Positions 54,792 to 63,639 of a DNA stretch of 64,000 nt are shown here, one piece after another (position 1 is the first letter of the stretch; each line of letters starts with the position of its first letter). This DNA comes from Prorocentrum cordatum (Eukaryota > Sar > Dinophyceae > Prorocentrales > Prorocentraceae): NCBI GenBank assembly GCA_963575745.1, contig CAUYUJ010014553.1, positions 62,001 to 126,000 on the forward strand, read 5' to 3'. The notes below the pieces were generated by a model that saw nothing but the letters and a program-made list of their open reading frames with translations, was not told the DNA's origin and ran no database searches. Position numbers and translations under genes: made by a program.

Positions 54792-55827
54792 ATGGCGCTC
54801 AAGATGCGGCCCATTTCGGGCGACGGGGGCTGTGGGCAGGCCGACTTTGACGGCGCAGCGCTGCTCATGGAACAGCAGGTGGAGGAGGAGTCCAGGCGAG
54901 ATGAAGAGGCGCGCCGAACTCGCGTTCAGGAAGCCGATCGGCTCGCACTCCGGGCAGGCGACACGACCGTCCTCGAGAGCCTGGATCAGCAGTGGGTCGG
55001 CGCCGTCTCACAGGCCCTCCCGGAATGGCTCCACGTCGCGGAGAACAGGGAAGCTATGTACGAGATGCTGCTCGTGAAGGCCAAGGCGTGCAAGTGGTAT
55101 TCATCGCCACCGCACGCGTACTGGGATGACGCGTTCGACCGCATGGTTGGCGTGTGGCGGCGGCCGCCAGCACAAACGCTTGTCCCAGGAACGGATGGCG
55201 TATTAGTGGGGCCGGCGCTGGCGCATTGGCTTCGCTCGGAGACGCAGGCGGTGGCCGCCGCTCTCCTGGAGCAGCCCGCGCCCGCCAGCCAGGACTGCCT
55301 CAACTGGCTCCCGAAGATATTCCATGATGTCCGGCGGTGGCCGCCTGACACTATGGAAGCGGAATCGCTTTCAGCGGATGCTGCCCCCGTCGGCAGTGGC
55401 CCGCCGGCGACCTCGGAGGACACGGGCAAAGACGAGGCGGCCGCCATTGCACCTACGGCGACGGCGGGGACGTCGCCGGTGACCTCTGGCCGGCCAGCGG
55501 CTTTCGCCGGCGACGGGGGCGGGGCCCCCAGGGAGGAGCGGCCGCCGATGGAAGAGCACGCGTCCTTCAAGGTGGGGGACAAGGTGCAGTACTGGAGCGA
55601 GCGCAATGGGAAATGGATCGACACCCTTGTTGAGGCCACGCACGAGAAAGATGGCCTTGTGTCCTTCGACCTCGCGTGCAAGAAGGGCTCGCCGGTGGAC
55701 AAGATTCGGCCGGCTAACTTCGTTTACGAGGTGGGCGACGCTGTGGAGTATTGGAGCACCTCGGCAGCGCGATGGCGCAGCGCCAGGGTTATCAAGACGG
55801 AGAGTTGCCCCGCCGGCCACATAAGAC
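54792..55827 (+). CDS. multidomain gene, segment 1: two tandem VGD-YWS domains
   Basis: ATG 54792 opens about 250 residues of acidic and helical sequence (VQEADRLALRAGDTTVLESL), then FKVGDKVQYWSERNGKWIDT (about residue 258 on) ending KKGSPVDKIRPA. A second copy, YEVGDAVEYWSTSAARWRSA, follows. This small beta-type module with Tyr-Trp-Ser and a downstream Trp resembles a Tudor/SH3-like module I have seen in dinoflagellate proteins. The name VGD-YWS is mine. The second copy finishes (LDIKTSAPLSKLRP) in the next frame, so a one-base change near 55815-55827 breaks the reading frame. Without it this would join directly to the following segment. Confidence 0.6.
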
Positions 55828-58058
55828 TTGGACATCAAGACCTCCGCTCCGCTGTCGAAGCTACGCCCGCCAGCGGGCGCATCACCGCGCTTCGCGCCCC
55901 CCGGCGGCGCGGCCCCTGCCGGCAGCGGCCCGCGGATGCCACTGGAGGAGGGGCCCGAGGGAGAGGCTGCCGACGCCGACGCCGGGGCCGCCGCCGCGCC
56001 GCGCGCAGATGCTGCCTCCGCCGCCGGTGGCCAGCAGGCGCTGGTGGGGAGGATGGCTGACGGCGCGGCGGTAGCCGTCGCGGCCAACCGTGGCGAGGTC
56101 ACTGGGCCGGCGCCAGAGGGGCCCACTGCGGCTCCCGTACCAGCTCCCCTTCGCATGACTATGGCGTTGGAGGACAGGGCTTTCACCGTCCTCGGCGCCG
56201 CGGTGGCGGAGCTCATGTTGACGGGCGAGAAGCAGTGCGAGAACCGGGGGCAAAAGATCTTCCAGCCTGGGTGGCACTGGTTGCACGTGGGGCAGAAGGG
56301 CGAGCACGCCGTAGTGGGGGAGATCTTGCAGCGCACGTCGCCCCAGATTGCGGCAAATCCGCGCTTGCCCCGGAGCGCCGTGGTCGGCATGGTGCTCCTC
56401 GGGGCGCCGCGGCCACCAGGCGACCTGGATGACCCCTGGGCCATTGGGCCGCTCTGCTACCCCATCCTCGCAGCCGTCTCGCTTGATGCGCCCGTGTCGC
56501 CAGTCAAGGGCGGCCAAGGCCTGTGGCGTTTAGACGAGGAAACGAAGTTGGCCTTGGGTCGCACGCTCCCTGGGGCAACGTACCTGGAGTTCCCCGGGGC
56601 GGCGCCCGCGTTGCAGCGGGCGCCGGGGCAAGAGAGCCTCGCGGAGTCCTCGCCGACGCCGCCCATCGGTGACAAGCGCGCCGGGGGCGAGGACGCCTGC
56701 GCCGCGCAGCCCCCGCTCGCGACGAGCGCCCCGCCAACGTACCGATGCAGGCGCACCCAGCCGCAGCGCTCGGCCACCCGCGCGCCAGAGGAATTGCAGG
56801 TCGCAGCTGCGCCAGGGCCTGCGCGGTCCCCAGGGGCGCCCGCCACTGGCATGGGCGCCGAGAGCGGCGACGAGTGCGCCACGCAGTCGCCGCCGATGCC
56901 ACCCCTCGCCGACGTAGACGCACAGGCCGAGGATGATTACGCCACGCAGTTGGCCCTCGTGCTCGAAGATGGCGGCTGCTCCCCCGGGTCCCCTTGCACG
57001 CCGCCGCGGCCCAGGGGCGGGGGCAGCGAGTCCCCGCGCGCCGCGACGCCGGCCAGCGCTGGTTTGCGAGACGAGTACCACGGCATTGTCCTGTACCAGG
57101 AGGGGCACCACGGACCAGGCCCGCAGCAGGAAGCGCCGACCGAGGACCCGCTGGCCCCCGAGGGCGACATCTCCCAGCGCATCCAGCACGCTACCGAAGC
57201 GGAGTGGGGCGAGATGCACGCCAAGGGCCTCTGGGGCGGATTCCAGGAACCCGGCTCCATCGAGGCCACCGTCCACGCCGCCCTCTCGGAGATCCTCAAA
57301 GACACCAGGAGCCATCGCGAAGTGGGCTCCGACGCAACCTTCGGCGTGCGCCTGCTGGCTCCCGCGCCGTTCGTCGCTGCTACGCGCGCGCTCTGCGCGC
57401 GAGAGGGCTGGCCTGCGGAGGCAGTGCTCTTGGACCTCATGGCTTTCGCGAACTTTCTGGAGACGCCGGGGGCGACCCTCCGACAGCATAGCAAGGAGAT
57501 CCACTCCCGCGCCCCCGCGTTGCCCTACCTGCAGGGGAATGAAGTATCCAAGCGCAAGAGCTCCAAGAATAAGTTTTTCTTCGAGACGCTCTTCGGCATG
57601 GGCCCAGTAGACTGGCAGCAGCAGGCCTTTGTGTGCAACGACGGAACCCCCAAAGGCATGAGGTTGGCTATCAAAAACCACAGCCGGCTGGCCATCGTCT
57701 CGGACGAGTCTAACAGAACCTACGAGACCCCCTGGAGTGAGAAGGCCAAGGGCATATATCCGGTCAGCAGGGCGATGCTTTGCACGCTGTGCAACTGCGA
57801 GACGGACAACTCCATCGCGGGGATGGGCGCCCACCACAGCATGGAGTACAATTTCCTCCACGCAGTCACGGGCCAGCGCGAGTCGGTGGAATGGGTTGCG
57901 AGGCCCAGCCCTGGTGGCTTCACGAAAAGGCTCGCCCTCACGTCGAGCCCGCAGACACTGTCCAATCCCAGCCAGCAGGCGGATGACTCCCACAAGTTCT
58001 TCAAGGATTTCGCGGCTTGGGGGTTCGATCATATCATGGCCCACGAGAAGCCCCGGGG
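55828..58058 (+). CDS. multidomain gene, segment 2: ASCH-like and unknown domain
   Basis: Begins with the end of the second VGD-YWS module (KTSAPLSKLRP). A Pro/Ala linker follows, then a likely ASCH (PUA-like) fold at about 56158-56560 (ELMLTGEKQCENRG, PGWHWLHVGQ, VVGEILQ, AVVGMVLLGAPR). ASCH domains bind RNA or nucleotides. After a long low-complexity acidic linker comes a compact domain of about 240 residues with WGEMHAKGLWGGFQEPGSIE, EVSKRKSSKNKFFFETLFGM, LAIVSDESNRTYETPWS and AGMGAHHSMEYNFLHAVTGQ. I do not recognise it; the DES and GAHHS motifs could be part of a catalytic or P-loop-like core of a mobile-element protein. The coherent frame leaves this segment near 58058. Confidence 0.6.
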
Positions 58059-58903
58059 CAGTTCTCACCAGCCGCGCGCGGCCAGTCTTCCGAGAGATCC
58101 CGCGGGCGATCGCGTCCTTTGCCGCGCCCGGGGGGCCCGCGCACAGCGTGCTCAGCGACAGGCCTGACAGCGGCGAGTCTTCTGATGCCATCGCCGCTGC
58201 GTGGGGATTCTTCAAGGAGAAGATCGATTACGCGGACGCGGACCTCGCCCGCGTCGCCAACGCCAACGCGCGCTTCGACGACTTCCTCCGGTGGCAGAAT
58301 GGAAAGATTCCGCTCGAGGACGGCCTGGGGCACCACGCGCTCATGCACGCGTGCCACTACCTCCTCCGCCAGCTCCATGTTCATTGGACGTACTACGTGT
58401 GGTGGTTCAAAGTCTTGCAGCTGAACGAGTACAGCCTGAAGCGGGTCGCCGCGTACTTGTCGCCAGGTGGCTGCGCCCCAGTTTCCCCCGCGAAGAAGAA
58501 GGCGAAGTGGCTGGAGGGGGAGCCCAAGCCGCAGCCCACTCTCCGCGACGTGATTCACCGGGCCTTGCTCCAAGATGCCCGCCTGAAGGGCTCGGACACC
58601 AATCGGGTGGCAGCAAACAGCGCGCGCCAAATCATCAAGTGCCTCGGCGCCGTCAGATCGTCGACCTCGCAAGGCCTGGCCGCCGCCATGCGCGCCGCCA
58701 TCGCGGACCTGAAGGACTTCGGCCTCCTGAAGGTGACCCACGCTGCCGGGCAGAAAAGGGCCGCTGAGAGCACGGAGGCGGAGGCGCCGCCGCCGAAGCG
58801 AACCAAGGCCTACACGTTCTATCGGGCGCCCGCGCACGCCCTCGGCGCCGCCGCCCGTGCTGAGTTGAACCGTCTGGGCCTCAGCTTGGACACGTTCGAC
58901 TGA
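58059..58903 (+). CDS. multidomain gene, segment 3: C-terminal region
   Basis: Continuation in another frame after a change near 58050-58060. It reads RARPVFREIPRAIASFAAPG, ADADLARVANANARFDDFLR, HHALMHACHYLLRQLHVHWT and YYVWWFKVLQ, then a Lys-rich stretch (AKKKAKWLEG), a helix-turn-helix-like SARQIIKCLGAVRSSTSQGL and a C-terminal YTFYRAPAHALGAAARAELN. It ends at TGA 58901-58903, 17 bases before a GC-rich hairpin. Together the three segments would give about 1,370 residues. With two frame breaks in 4.1 kb it is either a young pseudogene, a gene with very small introns, or carries sequencing errors. Confidence 0.55.
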
Positions 58904-58920
58904 GTGGTAGCGCGGTGCCT

Positions 58921-58957
58921 CGCCGAGGAACTGGCGGCGGCCGCCAGTGCCTCGGCG
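58921..58957. other. GC-rich hairpin, third copy
   Basis: Seventeen-base arms CGCCGAGGAACTGGCGG / CCGCCAGTGCCTCGGCG (16 matching) with a CGG loop, just after the multidomain gene's stop. Confidence 0.85.
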
Positions 58958-59061
58958 ACTCGGGGCGGCCGCGCGGCACGCGCGGCCCGAGGGGGGCACT
59001 TGCGCGGTCAAGTGCGGAGTGAGGCGGCTGCCGCGCGCGCGCGCGCGCAGCCGCCGCAGCA

Positions 59062-60156
59062 ATGGCCACGCTTTGCATGCGAGACTGCCCTGGCTCGGCG
59101 CGGTGGCGCGGCGCCGCCAGGGATTCTTCCGCGGGGGCGTTTGATCAAAATGCAATGCCTTCCTTGCCCCCACACGGGAGCCCATCGCACCTGGCCCCGG
59201 GCGCAAACGACGCAATGCAGACACCGGGGTCGAAGGCATGCCCCCCCCCCCCCCCAGCACCCCCCGACCAAATGCAGATATTGGTATTGCCCCGCCAGGG
59301 GCCCGCGAGGGGGCCAGACAAAAAGACGAGGGCTGCGTTGGCCTCCTGGCCTTCCCGCGAAAACGATGGGATCAAATCTTTTGAACGGGGCGCTGACGGC
59401 GCGATGGGATGGCCAGCAGCCGGCATTTCCTCTCAAAAGGCAATTGGTCCGAACCGCCCCCGCCACCGAGCGTTGGGGATGCCGCGCCGCAGCCCTGGCG
59501 CGAGGCCGCGGTCCCGCAGCCGCTGCCCTCGAAGCCGCAGCCGCATCAGGAGCCCTTCTGGGGGCGCTGTCACGACAGACGGCGATGGCAATCTCGAGAA
59601 GTTCTACCGCGACAGGCCTGGGCTCCCAGAGAGCGAGTGGGACACCGCGCGCCAGGGCCAGCGAGCCCGGCGCCGGCGCCGCAATGGCGGCGTGAGGAAA
59701 CGAGAGGGAGATTGGGATTGCCCGCGCTGCGGGCAGATGGTGTTCAAGACGAAGGACCACTGTTTCAAGTGCGGGCAGGCCCGGCTTGATCCCGCGCGCG
59801 CCGAGCATCGGAGGAGCGCTTGCCGCGCGGTGGGCGACAAGGTACACTACTGGAGCAAAACTTATGGGATGTGGATCGTTGCCACAGTTGTGGCGCTGCC
59901 AGCCGAGGGGGTCCTGGACCTGCACTGCAAGCGGAGGGTGCCAGCGGCGCAGGTTCACGACGTTGACGTGGCAAGGCTCAGGGCGGCGTTCGACGGAGTC
60001 GCTGCCGGCAGCCCTGCTCCCGCCCATCCTGGTGCGGCCCGGCGCCATGCGGCCGATGCCGAAAGGCTCGTGGCGCGTGCCCCCGTGGCCGTGGCCAGCG
60101 CCGAGGAGCTGGCGGCGGCCGCCAGTTCCCCGGCCAGGCTGCCCACGCCACTTTAA
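59062..60156 (+). CDS. RanBP2-type zinc finger and VGD-YWS domain protein
   Basis: ATG 59062 to TAA 60154-60156, 364 residues. The first 200 are low complexity (Pro, Arg-Ser runs such as RPRSRSRCPRSRSRIRS) and may not all be translated. A later start is possible, for example near 59587. Then comes GDWDCPRCGQMVFKTKDHCF: Cys codons at 59719, 59728, 59761 and 59770 give C-x2-C-x10-C-x2-C with a preceding Trp, as in RanBP2-type fingers, which bind single-stranded RNA or ubiquitin; the usual Asn is replaced. One VGD-YWS module follows (AVGDKVHYWSKTYGMW to LDLHCKRRVPAAQV), like the pair in the upstream gene. The last 18 codons overlap the fourth hairpin. Role unknown; RNA-related work is an inference from the finger. 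Confidence 0.6.
   Translation: MATLCMRDCPGSARWRGAARDSSAGAFDQNAMPSLPPHGSPSHLAPGANDAMQTPGSKACPPPPPAPPDQMQILVLPRQGPARGPDKKTRAALASWPSRENDGIKSFERGADGAMGWPAAGISSQKAIGPNRPRHRALGMPRRSPGARPRSRSRCPRSRSRIRSPSGGAVTTDGDGNLEKFYRDRPGLPESEWDTARQGQRARRRRRNGGVRKREGDWDCPRCGQMVFKTKDHCFKCGQARLDPARAEHRRSACRAVGDKVHYWSKTYGMWIVATVVALPAEGVLDLHCKRRVPAAQVHDVDVARLRAAFDGVAAGSPAPAHPGAARRHAADAERLVARAPVAVASAEELAAAASSPARLPTPL
60101..60133. other. GC-rich hairpin, fourth copy
   Basis: Fifteen-base arms with 13 matches (CCGAGGAGCTGGCGG / CCGCCAGTTCCCCGG) and a CGG loop, lying inside the last codons of the zinc-finger gene and encoding AEELAAAASSP. Confidence 0.8.
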
Positions 60157-60238
60157 GCCCGTAGAAGTCCGCGCGCTCGGGCTCGGGCGACCCACGCGGC
60201 CGCCGGAACATAAGAAGGATGAGGGTTGAGAAAACAGT

Positions 60239-60239
<1 letters not shown>

Positions 60240-60305
<66 letters not shown>
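60240..60305. repeat. (GA)n microsatellite
   Basis: About 32 perfect GA steps. A shorter one lies at 28450. Confidence 0.95.
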
Positions 60306-60308
<3 letters not shown>

Positions 60309-60589
60309 AGAAAGAAAACGAGCGAGGGAGACATGATAGAAAATGGCAGTGGCCCGCCGGATGGGGACCAAATCTTTCGAACGAGCGCCACGCTCTGTTT
60401 GGGACGGGGCCTAGAATCTTGTGAGGGGCGTGCCGACGTGAACAGGCGCTGGCGTCGCCTCCCCCTGGGTCCGCGGACCGTGTGCGTCGGTCGTCCTCGT
60501 CGTCGTTGCGGCCAGCTTCGGCGTCGTCTCCGCCCCCGCCGCGGCCTGCTCGCCTCGACCACGGAGGACAAATTGAAGGGGAGATGGGG

Positions 60590-60810
60590 GGAGAAAAACC
60601 AGGAGGAGGAGGAGGAGGAGGACGAGAAGGAGGAGGAGAAGGAGGGGGATGGGCGATGATGGTTCTTATGGCGATGATGGGGGGGGGAGAAGCAGGAGGA
60701 GGACGAGGAGGAGGAGGAGGAGGAGAGAAAAGAAGGAGGAGGAGGAGGAAGAGGAGAGAAGGCGGAGGAGGGGGAGGAGGAAAAGAGGAAGAGGAGAAAT
60801 ATGAGTGAGG
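60590..60810 (+). repeat. GGA purine tract
   Basis: GGAGGAGG-type tract with minor interruptions. The sequence between it and the GA run is unique and non-coding, apart from CAAATCTTTCGAACG (60369), similar to CAAATCTTTTGAACG at 59373. Confidence 0.8.
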
Positions 60811-60929
60811 TGTATATGTTTCTAAGATGTGCTCAGCACGTGAAACCTTTGTTTCAATGCAGTTCCACTGAGCTCGGCGGCCGTGGGCCCTGCCGTCCAC
60901 CGGGCCATGGTAAGGCCGCCCACTGGCAG

Positions 60930-61300
60930 CTAAGGGTGCAAGGGTGCAAGGGGGCAGGGCTGCACCCTTAGCGGCTAAGGGTGCAAGGATGCAAGGGGGC
61001 ACCGTTGCACCCTTAGCTAAGGGCGCAAGGGTGCAAGGGGGCAGGGCTGCACCCTTAGCGGCTAAGGGAACAAGGGTGCAAGGGTGCACCGCTGCACCCT
61101 TAGCTAAGGGTGCAAGGGTGCAAGGGGGCAGGGTTGCACCCTTAGCGGCTAAGGGTGCAAGGGTGCAAGGGTGCAGGGATGCACCGTTAGCTAAGGGTGC
61201 AAGGGTGCAAGGGGGCAAGGCTGCGCCCTTAGCGGCTAAGGGTGCAAGGGTGCAAGGGTGCAGGGATGCACCATTACCGGCTAAGTGTGCAAGGGTGCAA
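60930..61300 (-). repeat. palindrome array, inverted copy
   Basis: Reverse orientation of 43800-44195: CAAGGGTGCAAGGGGGCAGG runs with centres GCACCCTTAGCTAAGGGTGC or CCCTTAGCGGCTAAGGG. The flanking block at 60830-60930 (GCTCGGCGGCCGTGG) corresponds to 44195-44260. Confidence 0.85.
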
Positions 61301-61860
61301 GAGTGCACCCCGAAATTAGCAACCCTGATCGCCCCCACGCTGTTCACAAAGATGCGCCAGTTAGGGCCAAGTAGTCACCACAATCGCGGCCGCAGCGGTT
61401 GTGCAAAGCAGGTTGTTGTTGGGATGGTGGGGTGACTGCGCGAGCACTGGAGTTGGCAGTTCACGAGCTGAGGGCCCTAAGAACGTCTCAGGAGTGCTTC
61501 AAGCGAGTTTTTGAGCAAAGGGGGACCTCAGACGAAGGACGCCGAGTGCTCCTCACGCTGAGGTTTGGCTGGGCCGTCACGGCATCGCGGGCCCCGATAA
61601 GGCTCAATGGGACCCCCAGGGGCTCCAAAGCGGCCCCTAAGACATTACAGGAAAGCCCCCAGAAGGTGCAGCGTTTTCCCAGGAGACCACTAGAAGTTCA
61701 CCAGAGGGACGAACATCGCTCCACGACGAACCGATATCGGTCGAATGCGGCCTCAAGAGTGCCCGAAATGGCCCTACGAAACAGATTGGCCAGCCCAGGA
61801 TTCTCCAAAAGGGTGGGTTCGGTCCGCGCAGCCTGGTCGGCCCCCGCCAGGGGGGCCCAG
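61301..61860 (+). other. sequence just before exon 2, no gene
   Basis: Unique sequence ending GGGGGGCCCAG, a plausible 3' splice site at 61860. Open frames here lack family resemblance. Confidence 0.45.
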
Positions 61861-62402
61861 CGGAGAAAACACTCCCAGCGCCCAGTGCGAGCTTGATGCA
61901 GGTCGCGGCCACGACCACCAGCCAACGCGCGCGCGCCGCGGCCTTGGTCCAGCATGCGCAGGTGAAGAGCGAGGCGGACCACGCCCGCCTCGGCTTCCTG
62001 GTGCTGGCGCTCCGGGGCAAGAAGGTCGGGTTCGAGACTGTGATCAACATGATCGACGATATGGTCGTGTTGTTCAAGAAGGAGCAGGCCGATGACGCGG
62101 AGAAGAAAGAGTATTGTGGCTCGCAGTTTGATTCCACAGACGACAAGAAGAAGTCGCTGACCCGCGAAGCGTCGGACCTCGCGACCACCCTCGCGAGCAC
62201 GGAGGAGAGCATCAGCAGCGCTGCGGAGGACATCTCAGCGCTGGAGGCCGGCATCGCGGCCCTCGACAAGAGCGTCGCGGAGGCGACGGCGTTGCGCAAG
62301 GGCGAGCATGAGGAATACAAGGCGTTGATGGCTGCAGACGGCGCCGCGAAGGAACTGCTCCTGTTCGCCAAGAACAGACTCAACCAGTTTTACAATCCCC
62401 GC
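61861..62402 (+). CDS. secreted coiled-coil protein, exon 2 (middle)
   Basis: After AG at 61860 the frame reads EKTLPAPSASLMQV, the segment that follows the NDDDALxLF end of exon 1 in this family as I recall it. Then come LGFLVLALRGKKVGFETVIN, MIDDMVVLFKKEQADDAEKK, YCGSQFDSTDDKKKSL, ALDKSVAEATALRKGEHEEY and LLFAKNRLNQFYNPR. Almost all is heptad-like helix; one cysteine sits in EYC. It joins in phase to exon 1 at 31558-32572 if a 29.3-kb GC-AG intron is accepted, otherwise it belongs to a 5'-truncated paralogue. The donor is GC at 62403. Confidence 0.75.
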
Positions 62403-62794
62403 GCGCTGCCGCGCCTGCCTCCGCCACCGCGCCGAGGGGAGGGGGGGCGGGCTCCAGGGGAAGGGGGGGGAGGATCCGCGGAGCTCCCGGACAGGCGCTC
62501 TTGCTTCTCGTGGCTCAAGAGACGGGAGTCAATGCAAACGGGGGCCAATGCAAACGGGGGTCAGTCAGAGGGCTGGACCTTGCAGGATCCTGCAGAGCCA
62601 GGGGTCCCTTGACCCGGGATCCTGCAGAGCCAGGAGTGCATTGATCCGGGTTTGGGTGCAGGATTTTGCAGGATCCTGTGGGATCTTGCAGGATCCTGCA
62701 AAGCCTCACTGACCGATTGACCTGGGTCAGTAGATCCCCGAGCTTCTGGGCCCGTGTGCCGCGACGAAGGCGACAACTGGCGGCGGATCCTAAG
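62403..62794 (+). other. GC-AG intron with short repeats
   Basis: 392 bases, GCGCTG...CCTAAG, phase 0. Removing it gives NPR-LYNPPAK, close to the family's NPKLY. It contains a degenerate GGATCCTGCAGAGCCAGG repeat (62585-62710) and doubled CAATGCAAACGGGGG. No convincing terminal inverted repeats. Confidence 0.6.
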
Positions 62795-63010
62795 CTGTAC
62801 AACCCGCCGGCCAAGGTCGAGCTCTCCGCCCAGGGCGCCATTGAGCGCGACATGGGCAGCGCGGCGGCGCTGTTGCAGGTCTCCGAGCGCGCGGGGCGCA
62901 CGAGCGCTGCCGCGCCGCCGCCGGAGACCTGGAGCGCGTACGCGAAGAAGTCCGAGGAGAGCGCTGGAGTCATTGCCATGATGGACCTGCTGATCAGCGA
63001 TCTCGACAAG
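62795..63010 (+). CDS. secreted coiled-coil protein, exon 3
   Basis: Exactly 72 codons in phase 0 on both sides: LYNPPAKVELSAQGAIERDM, LLQVSERAGRTSAAAPPPET and YAKKSEESAGVIAMMDLLIS, ending DLDK. The PPPETWSAY and SGVIAMMD landmarks place it after exon 2 in the family. Sequence on either side in the same frame loses resemblance, which fixes the splice sites. Confidence 0.75.
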
Positions 63011-63215
63011 GATCGGCGGCGAGCGAGGGGGGGAAATGAGAAGGATATGGCCTTTTCAGAAGGCGGCGGGGCTTCTCTCAAGCCCTCGCGGCGTCTGAGT
63101 GGTTTCCTGCGTTTTCGAGGAAGGCCCAGAGAACTTCTCAGAAGGCCGGGGGACCTCTGTGCCCTCCGAGGAGGCCTTCTCTTTCTCGCTTCCCCCATGG
63201 GCTCGCCGCCTGAAG
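63011..63215 (+). mobile_element. TIR-bounded intron with target duplication (introner)
   Basis: 205 bases between DLDK and EMTEAE codons. Terminal inverted repeats of about 38 bases (63015-63052 and 63173-63210, roughly three-quarters identical) begin GGCGGCGAGC and end GCTCGCCGCC. AAGGA occurs on both sides (63008-63012 and 63213-63217), each two bases from the repeat, symmetric as expected for a 5-bp target duplication. The intron starts GA or, shifted within the duplication, AAGGA; it ends AAG. It is not a canonical GT-AG intron. Confidence 0.85.
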
Positions 63216-63457
63216 GAGATGACCGAGGCCGAGACGGAGGAGAAGGACTCGCAGGCGGACTATGACAAGACGATCGCGGGCGCGAAGGACAAGCGGATGA
63301 CCGACTCCAAGGCGCTAACGTCCAAGGCCGCCGAGAAGGCAGATTTGGAGAGCGACCTGCAGGCGGCCAAGGGCGACAGCGCCAGCACGGCCAAGGCGCT
63401 CATGGCAACGGACAAGTACCTCTCCCAACTCCATGCCGAATGCGATTGGCTCATCCA
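63216..63457 (+). CDS. secreted coiled-coil protein, exon 4
   Basis: Reads EMTEAETEEKDSQADYDKTI, KRMTDSKALTSKAAEKADLE, and YLSQLHAECDWLIQ. The frame meets TAG at 63459, but a canonical GT donor at 63458 (CCA-GTAGCG) would splice before it. The family continues about 35 residues after DWLLQ, so a last exon is expected beyond the window. With exons 1-3 the product totals about 671 residues to this point. Confidence 0.75.
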
Positions 63458-63639
63458 GTAGCGAAGACGCCTAGGGCAAATCACCGCCGCCACCTGCCCG
63501 TTGGAAGCGCCTATGTGACCGAACGCTGCGGTCAGAGCTCGGCCAGGCTATCGGACTACGTGTTCTCCCAGCTATTGTGAGAATCTTTCGGGGACCGTGT
63601 GGGGGATAAAGCAGAAGAGGAGGAGAGGGAGGAAAAAAG
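63458..63639 (+). repeat. module C head, starts at the exon 4 donor
   Basis: GTAGCGAAGACGCCTAGGGC, GACCGAACG, CAGAGCTCGGCCAGG and AGAAGAGGAGGAGAGG match 28289-28440 from the donor GT onward. The intron therefore begins at or within a copy of a dispersed element. Confidence 0.7.

Noticed and set aside
55150-55171. A fifth hairpin with TGGCGG-CGG-CCGCCA
   Set aside because: It lies deep in coding sequence (Trp-Arg-Arg-Pro-Pro-Ala), has short arms and is not near a gene end; probably chance in GC-rich codons.
56530-58215. 561-codon minus-strand frame opposite the multidomain gene
   Set aside because: High-GC antisense shadow; the + strand shows domain sense, this one does not.
59008-61347. 779-codon minus-strand frame
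   Set aside because: Shadow of the zinc-finger gene plus microsatellite and palindrome array; contains Ser-Leu runs from the GA repeat.
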